Shown here: piece by piece, positions 8,872 to 17,236 of the stretch
How the letters are laid out: each line of letters opens with the position of its first letter
Position numbering within the stretch: the stretch's first letter is position 1
NCBI RefSeq assembly: GCF_014850955.1
Contig: NZ_JACXSS010000001.1
Span: forward strand, 496,001 to 560,000
Source of the DNA: Methylomonas albis
GTDB lineage: Bacteria; Pseudomonadota; Gammaproteobacteria; Methylococcales; Methylomonadaceae
Direction of reading: 5' to 3'
DNA length: 64,000 nucleotides
Made by a program: the position numbers and the translations under genes
The notes under the pieces: generated by a model
Databases searched by the model: none
Seen by the model: only the letters and a program-made list of their open reading frames with translations
What the model was told of the DNA's origin: nothing

Positions 8872-9513
8872 TTAGCCGAGTTTGACGATGATGTCTTCCA
8901 GGACGTTGGCGGTGGCATGCACCTTGTCGGCAGCATTGGATAGATGTCGGTAAAGCTCGCGTTGTTTAAACATGTTTAAGTAGTCTTGGCCTTGGAACAG
9001 CTCGGCGATGGCTTTGCGGTACATCTTTTCGATGCGGCGTTCCGAATGCCTCGCGGCGAAGGCGTGTTGTTCAGCTTCGGACGGATGCTTGCCCAATATC
9101 GCAAAGCCGCGTTCCAGGGCTTTAATGCCGACTTGCAGCTCGATTACCATCGCTTGCGAATGGCGGTCGGGGTTAAGTTCCAGCGCTTCCATTTCGTTAT
9201 ACGTGCTTTTGCAATAGGTGACGATGCTGTCCATGGAGGCGATGGCGCGGTAGATGTCTTCGCGGTCTATCGGCGTGGCAAACGAGCTGTTGAGTTCGTG
9301 CAGGTTATGCATGCGGATTCGGTCGGCTTCGTGCTCGTCTTCTTTCAACATCTTGCCGGCTTCTACGGATTCGCTGGCCATGAAACGGACCAGGTTGTCG
9401 ACAGTAATGCAGACCTGCTGACATTGTTGGTGCAGCAATAGAAAGAAGTCGGCGGTTTTCGGGAATATTCTTTGATACAGGCGGGAGGCTAGTGAAAGCT
9501 TGGGGGATGGCAT
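8872..9513 (-). CDS. DUF47 (PhoU-like) phosphate-transport accessory protein
   Basis: Soluble helical protein of 213 residues of the DUF47/TIGR00153 family, distant relatives of PhoU. The sequence is almost wholly helical and rich in acidic residues and histidine (EDEHEADRIRMHNLHELNSS), consistent with the metal-binding three-helix bundles of this group. Such genes are usually paired with pit, and here the protein lies 19 bases downstream of pit in the same operon. It probably regulates or assists the Pit transporter. Confidence 0.9.
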   Translation of the reverse strand: MPSPKLSLASRLYQRIFPKTADFFLLLHQQCQQVCITVDNLVRFMASESVEAGKMLKEDEHEADRIRMHNLHELNSSFATPIDREDIYRAIASMDSIVTYCKSTYNEMEALELNPDRHSQAMVIELQVGIKALERGFAILGKHPSEAEQHAFAARHSERRIEKMYRKAIAELFQGQDYLNMFKQRELYRHLSNAADKVHATANVLEDIIVKLG

Positions 9514-9532
9514 GCGAAACTACAGGGCCTAT

Positions 9533-10567
9533 TTATGTAAGAAAATAATCGAATATTAGAAAGCTAATGCTCGCAATGATTGCCGAGCCGGGGATGGTGA
9601 TAAGCCAGGTTTGCAAAATTTCGATGGCCTTTCCCCAGCGCACTGCTCTTGGACGATCCGATGCGCCGATACCCATGATCGACGATGCCACTACGTGTGT
9701 TGTCGAAACCGGGGCGCCGAGCAGCGAACTGCCAAAAATCGTCAGGCATGCGCTAAGTTGCGCGTTCAGAGCGTGGATCGGGCGGATTTTATAAATCGCA
9801 AAACCCAGGGTGCGCACTATGCGCCAGCCGCCGGTTAACACGCCGGCGGTCATCGCGCTGGCGCAAAATAGCATCACCCAGGTCGGTACCCGGAAACTGT
9901 CGATTTCACCGCTAAGTAACAATATCAAGGTCAACATACCCATGCTTTTTTGTGCGTCGTTGGCGCCGTGAGAAAAGGCCAGTGCAGCGGCTGTCAACCA
10001 TTGGGCGTGGCGTAGCTGCTGGTTGATGCTTGGCGATGCGGCTCGCAACAAAAACATAGTCAGTCGTTGCAGCGCAAAGCCGACCAGAAAGCCCAATATC
10101 GGCGAGAGCAATAAAGCCAGCAGGATTTTACTGAAGCCGTGTATCCGGCCATGGCTTAAATCATTGAATCCCCAATCTATGGGGTCACTGCCTATGCCGA
10201 TTAGCGTGGCGCCTATCAAGCCGCCCACCAGTGCGTGCGACGACGACGACGGCAGGCCGCGCCACCAGGTAAACAAATTCCAGAACACTGCGGCGAAAAG
10301 TCCGGATACCACGATTAATAGTGCATCGGCTTTGGGGATGGCGGATAGATCGAGCAAGGTGCCGATGGTGTTGGCGACGGCGGTACCGCCTAGTAGCGGG
10401 CCCAGGAATTCGAAGCCGGCAACCACCATGACCGCCTGCACCGGAGTCATCGCCCGTGAGGCAATGGCTCCGGCAATTATGTTGGAGGCATCATGAAAAC
10501 CATTGGTGTAGTCGAATACCAGTACAATGATGATCGTAACGACTATAAACGGAACCAATGCCTCCAA
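9533..10567 (-). CDS. pit: Inorganic phosphate transporter, Pit family
   Basis: Inner-membrane low-affinity phosphate (metal-phosphate)/H+ symporter, 344 residues with about ten hydrophobic segments. The family signatures are present in both repeats: DYTNGFHDASN near residue 19 and SHGANDAQKSMG near 200. The start is uncertain: TTG at 10567 is the most upstream in-frame codon, no good ATG lies before the first membrane segment, and a GGAGG overlaps the first codons. Pairing with the downstream DUF47 gene supports the role. Confidence 0.93.
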   Translation of the reverse strand: MEALVPFIVVTIIIVLVFDYTNGFHDASNIIAGAIASRAMTPVQAVMVVAGFEFLGPLLGGTAVANTIGTLLDLSAIPKADALLIVVSGLFAAVFWNLFTWWRGLPSSSSHALVGGLIGATLIGIGSDPIDWGFNDLSHGRIHGFSKILLALLLSPILGFLVGFALQRLTMFLLRAASPSINQQLRHAQWLTAAALAFSHGANDAQKSMGMLTLILLLSGEIDSFRVPTWVMLFCASAMTAGVLTGGWRIVRTLGFAIYKIRPIHALNAQLSACLTIFGSSLLGAPVSTTHVVASSIMGIGASDRPRAVRWGKAIEILQTWLITIPGSAIIASISFLIFDYFLT

Positions 10568-10591
10568 AATAGTGATGGTGGGTTATGCTGG

Positions 10592-10984
10592 TTAATTGAC
10601 CACGTTGTGCCCACGTTGTCTGAGGCAGTTTCGGTAGGCGTTTTTATAGCTATCGTTGGAGTGCATGCCTTGTTGTGCTCCGCCGCCAATACCGCCTGCC
10701 GCCGCGCCGATGGCCGCGCCAGTGCCAGGATTGCCGACTACCGCACCAATTGCCGCACCGCCCGCCGCGCCTATCAAGCCGCCAACGGCTGCGCCCGTGG
10801 CCGTATCTTTAACGGTACTGGCCGATTGCGAAGCCAACTGCTCGCATTCCTGCATGTCCTGGTTCAAGCGAAATGCATTGGGGTCGTTATAAGTATCCAC
10901 GGTAGGGGTCCAGCCGGTGGTCGTGGCGCAACCGGCGACTAACAGACTGGTTGCTAAAATCGATTTAAACGGTAATTTATGCAT
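10592..10984 (-). CDS. Glycine-zipper lipoprotein
   Basis: Probable outer-membrane lipoprotein of 130 residues. The signal peptide ends in LLVAGC (lipobox, Cys19). Between residues 60 and 105 there is a glycine-zipper stretch (GAAVGGLIGAAGGAAIGAVV and on) typical of YmgG/OmpA-associated small envelope proteins. An AAAGGAG lies just before the ATG. It ends 24 bases before the pit start codon region on the same strand, so it could be co-transcribed with pit. No specific function can be assigned. Confidence 0.8.
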   Translation of the reverse strand: MHKLPFKSILATSLLVAGCATTTGWTPTVDTYNDPNAFRLNQDMQECEQLASQSASTVKDTATGAAVGGLIGAAGGAAIGAVVGNPGTGAAIGAAAGGIGGGAQQGMHSNDSYKNAYRNCLRQRGHNVVN

Positions 10985-11072
10985 GACAAATCTCCTTTAG
11001 TGATGCTGAATACAGCAGTAGTGTTCCAGAGATTAGCCCATTTTGCACCGTTTTGGAAATGAACAAGTCAAA

Positions 11073-11101
11073 TTGACAGTAGCAAGGCTGTAACGTATTA
11101 T
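11073..11101 (+). promoter_or_regulatory. Strong sigma-70 promoter of rpmH-rnpA
   Basis: TTGACA (11073-11078), 17-base spacer, TATTAT (11096-11101): consensus -35 and a 5/6 -10, 44 bases before rpmH. A strong promoter is expected for ribosomal protein L34. Confidence 0.85.
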
Positions 11102-11145
11102 TCGCAGCCTTTTTTATCCGTTTTTATCAACATAGGCAGTAGCAC

Positions 11146-11280
11146 ATGAAAAGAACTTATCAACCAAGCAAACTCAAACGCGCCAGAACCCATGGCTTTC
11201 GTGCCAGAATGGCTACCGTTGGCGGCCGCAGAGTGATTAATGCGCGCAGAGCTAAAGGCCGCGCATCGCTGACGGTTTAA
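11146..11280 (+). CDS. rpmH: Ribosomal protein L34
   Basis: 44-residue L34 of the 50S subunit: [20 protein letters not shown] at the start and [19 protein letters not shown] at the end, a near-perfect match to the universal protein. It is followed without a gap by rnpA, the order found next to the replication origin in most bacteria. dnaA and oriC are not in the window. Confidence 0.98.
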   Translation: MKRTYQPSKLKRARTHGFRARMATVGGRRVINARRAKGRASLTV

Positions 11281-11649
11281 TTGTCGGCGGAAGATTTCGG
11301 CTTTTCCGATCAGTATCGGCTAGGGACGCCTGCTGAGTATAAAAAAGTATTTACCAATCCCGTAAAATCGACAGATAAATATTTTACGGTGTTGGCGACG
11401 AGCAATATCCTGCCGCATCCGCGGCTGGGTTTGGCCATCGCAAAAAAAACTATAAAAAAAGCAGTCGCAAGGAATCGCATAAAAAGGGCTGTCAGGGAAA
11501 GTTTTAGATTACAGCGTCAACATATCGTCAGCATTGATATTGTTGTTTTGGCAAGAGGCGACGCAGCAAATGCAGCCTCGCCGATATTGAGGAAGTCATT
11601 GGAAAGGCATTGGCATAAACTGGTAGATCGATGCGATTCCTGCTCATAA
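11281..11649 (+). CDS. rnpA: Ribonuclease P protein component
   Basis: Protein subunit (122 residues) that helps the RNase P RNA trim tRNA 5' ends. The RNR signature is visible as [18 protein letters not shown] near residues 59-76, and the N-terminal F(S)[15 protein letters not shown] core is present. The only codon that keeps the conserved N-terminus is TTG at 11281, directly after the rpmH stop, so translation is probably coupled to rpmH. Its end overlaps yidD by 19 bases. Confidence 0.95.
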   Translation: MSAEDFGFSDQYRLGTPAEYKKVFTNPVKSTDKYFTVLATSNILPHPRLGLAIAKKTIKKAVARNRIKRAVRESFRLQRQHIVSIDIVVLARGDAANAASPILRKSLERHWHKLVDRCDSCS

Positions 11650-11855
11650 CCCTGATCAAGCTTTACAAATACTTCATAAGTCCTTTGCTGGGACCCAGAT
11701 GTCGTTTTTATCCCAGCTGTTCAAGTTATGGCTTAGAGGCAATCCAGATTCATGGTGCTTTCAAAGGCTCTTACCTCACGCTTCGACGATTATTGAAATG
11801 CCATCCCTTCCACGAGGGTGGCATCGATCCTGTTCCGGAAAAATTGAGTAAATAA
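11631..11855 (+). CDS. yidD: Membrane protein insertion efficiency factor YidD
   Basis: Small membrane-associated protein (74 residues) with the family core [20 protein letters not shown] and the [12 protein letters not shown] tail. It is thought to assist YidC/Sec insertion. It overlaps rnpA by 19 bases and lies 2 bases before yidC, the conserved arrangement. Confidence 0.95.
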   Translation: MRFLLITLIKLYKYFISPLLGPRCRFYPSCSSYGLEAIQIHGAFKGSYLTLRRLLKCHPFHEGGIDPVPEKLSK

Positions 11856-11857
11856 CA

Positions 11858-13576
11858 ATGGATAACATAAGATTTGTACTTGTCATGGCGATGTTGATGA
11901 TCTCCTACATGTTGTGGGAATCATGGCAGATTGATTACGGTCCCAAGCCGCAGGCCATCATCTCCGACAAGCCCATTGTTGCTGGCGATGCCGGCACCGT
12001 GGCTAATGTGGATCAAGCGCAACCAGGTAGCCAACAAGCCGCTGGTCAGGCCGTTGCCGCGCAAATAGCCGCCGACAAAGTCATCAAAATCAAAACCGAT
12101 GTGTTTGCATTGGAAATCGATACCGAGGGCGGGACCTTACGCAATCTCGATCTATTGCAATATCCGCACGAAAAAGTAAATTCCGCGGTTAATGCGGCCT
12201 ACGCTTTGATCGGTATGCAAGCACCTGAGAAAGATTTATCGCCTATCCGTCTGTTCGATAGCAGCCCCGAAAAAATGTTCTTGGCGCAAACCGGTCTGGT
12301 AGCCAGCCAAAACTCCGCCGCAGCCCCCGATCACCATGCCGTGTTTACTGCCGAGCAAACCGCTTACGAGCTGGCGGACGGCCAAGAGCAAATCAGTATT
12401 CCATTGAGCTGGACCGATCAGCAAGGTTTGAAAGTCACCAAAACTTTTACCTTCAAACGCGGCAGCTATCTGGTGCAAGTCGAGCAAAAAGTCGTCAACC
12501 AAACCGCCAACCCCTGGGTTGGTAAACAGTACGACCAATTGCTACGGGTTGAACACAGCGATAAAAGCAATAATAACTTCATCAGAACCTATTCCGGTGG
12601 CGTGGTTTACACCGAAAAAGACAAGTATAAAAAAGTTAAGTACGAAGACATGGCGGACGACACTTTAAACGTGGTCAGCCAAGGCGGTTGGAGTGCGTTT
12701 ATCCAGCATTATTTTGCTGCTGCCTGGATTCCGCCTGCGGATCAGGAAAACCATTTCTACACCAAAGCATTGAATGATGCGCGCTATGTCATCGGCTCCT
12801 ATTCACCGGATGTCAGCGTGCCCGCCAATGGCGAAGCAGTGCTTAAGTCGCAATTGTTTGTCGGCCCCAAAATCCAACCGATCATGGAGGCTGTGGCGCC
12901 TGGTTTGGAATTGACAGTCGATTACAGCTGGTTGACCGTGGTTGCCAAGCCGATTTATTGGCTGTTAAACCAAATCTATGGCTACGTCGAAAACTGGGGT
13001 GTGGCGATTTTGGGTGTCACTCTGTGTATCAAATTGTTGTTCTTCAAGCTGTCTAAAGCCAGCTTCCAGTCCATGGCAAAAATGCGCAAAATTCAGCCGC
13101 GTTTGAAAGAGCTGCAAGAACGTTATCCCGACGACCGCCAGAAGTTCAACACTGAAATGATGGCGATGTACAAAAAAGAAAAGGTCAACCCCTTGGGCGG
13201 CTGTTTGCCGATCATGGTGCAGATCCCGGTATTTATCTCACTGTATTGGGTATTGATCGAAACGGTGGAATTGCGTCAGGCTGAATTTGCCTTGTGGATT
13301 CACGATCTATCCGCGCAAGACCCGTTCTATTTGCTGCCGATTCTGTACGGTATCACCATGAAGATTCAGCAAAGTTTGAATCCGGCGCCTATCGATCCGC
13401 TGCAAGCGCAGGTGATGAAAATGTTCCCTATCGTGTTCACCGTGTTCTTCCTGTTCTTCCCGTCCGGTTTGGTACTGTACTGGATTTGCAACAACAGCTT
13501 GTCGATCATCCAACAGTGGTACATCACTAAACACGTGCTCGAAGAGGATGCGCACAAGCATAGCGTAGTACCTTAA
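11858..13576 (+). CDS. yidC: Membrane protein insertase YidC
   Basis: Inner-membrane insertase/chaperone (572 residues). An N-terminal signal anchor (FVLVMAMLMISYMLWESW) is followed by a large periplasmic domain of the Gram-negative type (about residues 60-340), then five C-terminal membrane segments containing the conserved insertase region (LGGCLPIMVQIPVFISLYWV near residue 447). The length matches gammaproteobacterial YidC. It ends with TAATG, the A shared with the mnmE start. Confidence 0.97.
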   Translation: MDNIRFVLVMAMLMISYMLWESWQIDYGPKPQAIISDKPIVAGDAGTVANVDQAQPGSQQAAGQAVAAQIAADKVIKIKTDVFALEIDTEGGTLRNLDLLQYPHEKVNSAVNAAYALIGMQAPEKDLSPIRLFDSSPEKMFLAQTGLVASQNSAAAPDHHAVFTAEQTAYELADGQEQISIPLSWTDQQGLKVTKTFTFKRGSYLVQVEQKVVNQTANPWVGKQYDQLLRVEHSDKSNNNFIRTYSGGVVYTEKDKYKKVKYEDMADDTLNVVSQGGWSAFIQHYFAAAWIPPADQENHFYTKALNDARYVIGSYSPDVSVPANGEAVLKSQLFVGPKIQPIMEAVAPGLELTVDYSWLTVVAKPIYWLLNQIYGYVENWGVAILGVTLCIKLLFFKLSKASFQSMAKMRKIQPRLKELQERYPDDRQKFNTEMMAMYKKEKVNPLGGCLPIMVQIPVFISLYWVLIETVELRQAEFALWIHDLSAQDPFYLLPILYGITMKIQQSLNPAPIDPLQAQVMKMFPIVFTVFFLFFPSGLVLYWICNNSLSIIQQWYITKHVLEEDAHKHSVVP

Positions 13577-14916
13577 TGCTAGACGGCGACACCATAGCCG
13601 CCATTGCCACGCCGCCCGGTAACGGCGGCGTCGGCGTCATTCGCATCTCCGGGCCATCCGCGCCCGGACTCGCGCAAAGCCTCACTGGCAAAGCGCTTCC
13701 CAAACCCCGCTACGCTCAATTTGCCAATTTTCTCGATGCCGATGGCCGGATAATCGACAGCGGCTTGTTGCTGCATTTTGCCGCGCCGGCTTCATTCACC
13801 GGCGAACAGGTTATCGAACTGCAAGGCCACGGTGGCAGTGTGGTGCTGGATATGCTGCTGCGGCGGGTGCTGGCATTGGGCGCGCGCTTGGCTAACCCTG
13901 GTGAATTCAGCCAGCGAGCTTTTCTAAACAACAAAATCGACTTGGCACAAGCCGAAGCGATAGCCGACCTGATCAGCAGCGGCACCGAACAAGCGGTGCG
14001 CTCCGCCCAGCAATCCATGCAGGGCGTGTTTTCCGAACAAATCAACGAACTGATAGACGAACTGATCGAGCTGCGGGTGTTTATCGAAGCGGCCATCGAT
14101 TTTGTCGACGAAGAAATCGACTTTCTCGGTGACGGTGTGCTGGCAGGGCGCATAGCACGCTTGCAAACCAAGCTCGCCGACATCGGCAAAACCGCCCAGC
14201 AAGGCAGACTTTTGCACGACGGCATGACCCTGGTATTAGCCGGCAAGCCCAATGCCGGCAAATCCAGCTTGTTAAATGTCTTGGCCGGCCACGACGCGGC
14301 CATTGTCACCGACATCGCCGGCACCACCCGCGACGTCTTGCGCGAACGTATTCAGTTGGACGGCATGCCCTTGCATGTGATCGATACCGCCGGCTTGCAC
14401 GATAGCGACAATCCCGTCGAACAGGAAGGCATCCGCCGTGCTCGCCAGGAAATCGCCAAGGCCGACCGGATTTTATTGTTGATAGACAGCACCGACCCGG
14501 ACAGCGCCAGCCTGGATGCCAGTCTGCCTGCCAATATCGCCATTACCAAAGTCTTCAATAAAATCGATTTGGTCGGAGGCCAAGCTAAAGTCTTGGAAAC
14601 CCCGCAAGGCACGGAAATCCATTTATCCATCAAGCACCGGCTGGGCCTGGATTTGCTGCGCCAACATTTGAAGCAAAGCATGGGGTTTACGGAAAGTGCG
14701 GACAATGTATTTGTCGCCAGAACCCGGCACATTCAGGCTTTGCAACTGGCGGCACAAGCCGTTGATCGCGCTGCCGAGCAATTGCAGCATCAAGCCCACG
14801 AACTGGTCGCGGAAGAGTTGCGTCAAGCGCAAACCAGCTTGTCCACCATCACCGGCGAATTTACCTCCGACGATCTACTAGGCGAGATTTTCTCCAGTTT
14901 TTGTATCGGAAAATAG
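13576..14916 (+). CDS. mnmE: tRNA-modifying GTPase MnmE
   Basis: With MnmG it installs the aminomethyl-type modification at wobble U34 of several tRNAs. The 446-residue protein has an N-terminal formyl-THF-binding domain (IAAIATPPGNGGVGVIRISG), a helical domain carrying an inserted G domain with P-loop GKPNAGKSS (about 218-226) and switch TDIAGTTRDV, a G4 NKID, and the invariant C-terminal CIGK with the catalytic cysteine. It overlaps the yidC stop by one base. Confidence 0.97.
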   Translation: MLDGDTIAAIATPPGNGGVGVIRISGPSAPGLAQSLTGKALPKPRYAQFANFLDADGRIIDSGLLLHFAAPASFTGEQVIELQGHGGSVVLDMLLRRVLALGARLANPGEFSQRAFLNNKIDLAQAEAIADLISSGTEQAVRSAQQSMQGVFSEQINELIDELIELRVFIEAAIDFVDEEIDFLGDGVLAGRIARLQTKLADIGKTAQQGRLLHDGMTLVLAGKPNAGKSSLLNVLAGHDAAIVTDIAGTTRDVLRERIQLDGMPLHVIDTAGLHDSDNPVEQEGIRRARQEIAKADRILLLIDSTDPDSASLDASLPANIAITKVFNKIDLVGGQAKVLETPQGTEIHLSIKHRLGLDLLRQHLKQSMGFTESADNVFVARTRHIQALQLAAQAVDRAAEQLQHQAHELVAEELRQAQTSLSTITGEFTSDDLLGEIFSSFCIGK

Positions 14917-15637
14917 CCAGGCTTCCGGCTTGTTCCGAAATAATCTTGCTAAATCCTGTCAAATCCACCTGAAATTGTGCCCAAAATGAAACTGTGTCAT
15001 GGGTACAAATTGACGGAGGGGCTTATGGCGCTTAGCTAAGTCAAATTGCAAAACTTGAAGGTCAAGAACACCGCTTATCAATAATCGGCGGAAAATTTGG
15101 CGCTTGCGTCAACGATTATTTGGCAAACAGGAAAATATTAGCTTCTGAGAATACCCACTCACAGTTTGGCCGAAGCCCGTCAGTGGCAATTGGATTGCGT
15201 CGCCTTGGTCGCTCGTGGACTGTTGCCCATGGCCTTGAAGGGGCCGATGCTTTTCTCATTCCCGCTATTGGAGAAATGCAAATTACGGACATCACCGGCA
15301 GCAATGACGGATACTTGCTAAATAGTTAAGCGCTCAGCGGGTATTTCTGGATGAGGTGAAAGATAGATGAGTTAAGCTGTTCATCGGTAGCCAACGGCCA
15401 GAAGGCGACAGATGACGAAGCAATTTCAATGATCCCTACCTGTTCATTAACTGCCACATGATCTCCCTCAGTCTTTAGGATGCATAAGCGATAGCGTCAT
15501 GCATCGAGCAGTTGGAGCAAAGGCGGCGATGGCGCTCCGCTTATCCGCCCGACGGCCCTTTCTGTGCTGGCACATTCAAAAATACAATGAGATTTTAAAT
15601 TCATCACGTCTACCAGTAGTGACGCACGGCTATCTGT
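14917..15637. other. Gene-poor stretch between mnmE and the cassette cluster
   Basis: About 720 bases with no convincing gene. The longest plus-strand frames (15120-15329, 69 codons; 15499-15696) have no ribosome binding site, no recognisable product, and the second runs into an attC site. It may be decayed cassette or gene remnants; no tRNA or terminator was found. Confidence 0.4.
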
Positions 15638-15703
15638 GCTTAACGTATTTCATAAGGGGCCGTGCGCTTCAGAGCAGCGTTCCGCTTGATGGATAAGTTA
15701 GGC
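15638..15703 (-). other. attC-like recombination site 1
   Basis: Read on the minus strand: core GCCTAAC, then about 52 bases of imperfect inverted repeat, then core GTTAAGC (RYYYAAC and GTTRRRY consensus). The inner arms TTATCCATCAAGCGG and the complement of CCCCTTATGAAATAC pair with one unpaired base, as in attC sites. The stop codon of the TfoX-N gene lies inside the GCCTAAC core, a hallmark of integron gene cassettes. Confidence 0.7.
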
Positions 15704-16027
15704 ATTTTTCTTTTTGGGCTTTGGTAACGGAAGTTCATTATCTGTTGCCTGAATTAACTGACTGAACCAGTCTCGGTCTTCCCATAGATCGGCAGTGATG
15801 AGTATATGAGGTTTTGCACCAGGGTATGGTGCCCTTTCTATTGTTTGCCGCACCATGCTGTGGCCTGCGTTTGTTGGTTTGAGATACAACTGGTCATCGC
15901 AGACCAATGCAACGGGTTTGCCTGCCAAATAAAGGCAATACTCCCCAAACATTTTCTTCGTGCTCACATTGGCTAAACCCGCGAGCTGGTCTAATAGAAA
16001 ATCTATCGTGGCTTGAGATGTTGCCAT
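15698..16027 (-). CDS. TfoX/Sxy N-terminal domain protein (integron cassette)
   Basis: A 109-residue protein matching the stand-alone TfoX N-terminal domain: the core VSTKKMFGEYCLYLAGKPVA with VCDDQLYLKPT is characteristic. TfoX/Sxy is a competence regulator, but stand-alone N-domain proteins are widespread, of unknown function, and common as cassette cargo. The start taken is ATG at 16027; TTG at 16033 is possible. It lies between two attC-like sites with no promoter of its own visible, and is encoded in the same direction as the next cassette gene. The C-terminus KPKKKNA is basic. Confidence 0.85.
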   Translation of the reverse strand: MATSQATIDFLLDQLAGLANVSTKKMFGEYCLYLAGKPVALVCDDQLYLKPTNAGHSMVRQTIERAPYPGAKPHILITADLWEDRDWFSQLIQATDNELPLPKPKKKNA

Positions 16028-16034
16028 ATTCAAT

Positions 16035-16097
16035 GCCTAACGTGAGGCTAAGGGGCGCGCAGCGAAGCGGAGCGCCCCTTTGAGCGCAGTGTTATGC
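16035..16097 (-). other. attC-like recombination site 2
   Basis: On the minus strand GCATAAC ... GTTAGGC, 63 bases. The inner part is a strong imperfect palindrome (GGCTAAGGGGCGC against GCGCCCCTTTGAGC) around the loop CGCAGCGAAGCGGAG. The TAA of the 16092-16430 gene is inside the GCATAAC core, and the TfoX-N gene begins 8 bases beyond the other core. Confidence 0.8.
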
Positions 16098-16430
16098 ATT
16101 TGTTTTCTTCGCACGATTTGCTGACACTTCAAGTTCAAGAATTTGAGTAATTTTCCCTCGGCCGACGATACGTGCGCCTTCTCTAATTTCAAACTTCATG
16201 TTGGGATAAAGTTTCCCCCAATGTTCTGCAGGGCTGAGGAAACCCAAATAGGCTCTGACGGTATCACCAGGATTGACTTGATTGACATCAGGGTAAACAT
16301 GCCTAGCATCCCAATCGTGCCCCTCATAATAAAACTGAGGGCGATAGTCGTTAAAGGCGGGAGTACTTCGCCCTCCTTCTTCGGGCTTAAGGAAGTAAAT
16401 TTCGGCCTCAATATCGTGCGGGATTCTCAT
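16092..16430 (-). CDS. EF-Tu domain III-like protein (integron cassette)
   Basis: A 112-residue protein resembling the third (C-terminal) beta-barrel of elongation factor Tu with no GTPase domain. Diagnostic pieces are IEAEIYFLKPEEGGRSTPAF, YRPQFYYEGHDWDAR, VNPGDTVRAYLGFLSP and FEIREGARIVGRGKITQIL, which parallel EF-Tu YRPQFYFRTTDVTG and FAIREGGRTVGAGVV. EF-Tu domain III contributes to tRNA and EF-Ts contacts; what a free copy does is unknown. Its stop codon is inside an attC core, so it is cassette cargo. ATG at 16430 has no clear ribosome binding site, as is common in cassettes. Confidence 0.8.
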   Translation of the reverse strand: MRIPHDIEAEIYFLKPEEGGRSTPAFNDYRPQFYYEGHDWDARHVYPDVNQVNPGDTVRAYLGFLSPAEHWGKLYPNMKFEIREGARIVGRGKITQILELEVSANRAKKTNA

Positions 16431-16442
16431 CGTGTATCAGAT

Positions 16443-16449
16443 GCGTAAC
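16443..16449 (-). other. Possible third cassette core site
   Basis: GTTACGC on the minus strand, 12 bases before the EF-Tu-like start, where the R' core of an upstream attC or attI would lie. It deviates from GTTRRRY at one base, and no matching palindrome was found in 16450-16711. The rest of that interval holds nothing I recognise. Confidence 0.3.
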
Positions 16450-16711
16450 TAGTAATTAGAAAGTTCTGTATATCCACCGAAAAATGACTTTCGACAAGAT
16501 AATTTATTGATCAGCATATGATTTTCCCTTCTGTATATCATCAATGACTAGCCACAACCCTGTTATCTCGACAGAGTAATCGTTCGCTATCTACTTTAGA
16601 TACAGGCGAAATTTGTGCCTAATTGTTTCATCCAAAAAGGCAACAAATTGATTTATTGGGTCAAACGTATGTTTTCTATATTCTGTATCGAACCACCTGC
16701 AGCGGGCCCGA

Positions 16712-17107
16712 TCAATCAATTTGTTCTAACACTACCGGCTTAGCGCTAAATACCTCGGCAACCAGTTCCAATTGTGCGGCAAACAGCGGCAGGGTTGGGA
16801 TTTTCCAGGCTTTGCCGGTAAATTTAGCCAGGATGTTGTTCAACCAAAGCCGGTCCGAGTTGGCGCGGTGAATGATGAAGCGATAGGACTCGCCGTCGTT
16901 GAATACCGCAAAATCTTCCAAGGTAACTTCTATGGTGTGTTCCTCGCCGTAAAGCCGGGTCTGCACATACACTTTGCGGGCGTCCAGGTCGAAGTTGAAC
17001 TGGGTCAACTCGGCAATGCCTTTCATGATGATGTTGGCACCCCAAATGATCAGCGCGTTGGGGGTTAATTTGATGACAAAACGGATCAAGTTGGATTTAA
17101 AACTCAT
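16712..17107 (-). CDS. Hypothetical protein
   Basis: A 131-residue protein, not recognised. The N-terminus is mildly hydrophobic (FVIKLTPNALIIWGANIIMK), then come alternating strands (YVQTRLYGEEHTIEVTLEDF) and a helical C-terminus ending in VVLEQID. There is no signal peptide and there are no cysteines. It stands alone between the cassette cluster and the SagB gene, on the same strand as the latter but about 130 bases away. Codon use looks native. Confidence 0.65.
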   Translation of the reverse strand: MSFKSNLIRFVIKLTPNALIIWGANIIMKGIAELTQFNFDLDARKVYVQTRLYGEEHTIEVTLEDFAVFNDGESYRFIIHRANSDRLWLNNILAKFTGKAWKIPTLPLFAAQLELVAEVFSAKPVVLEQID

Positions 17108-17236
17108 GGCTGGCCTTTAGGTGTTCGCAAGGATAAAGCCATGATTCTAAACGTTGTTGGCGGGATTGTTTCGTAAATATTTCAACTGGTCTAACGCGCC
17201 CGCCAAACTCCCTGTTTGGCGGGCGCTCGCCGCCGA

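Noticed and set aside
15120..15329. 69-codon plus-strand frame in the mnmE-cassette gap.
   Set aside because: No ribosome binding site, no recognisable product, and low-complexity surroundings.
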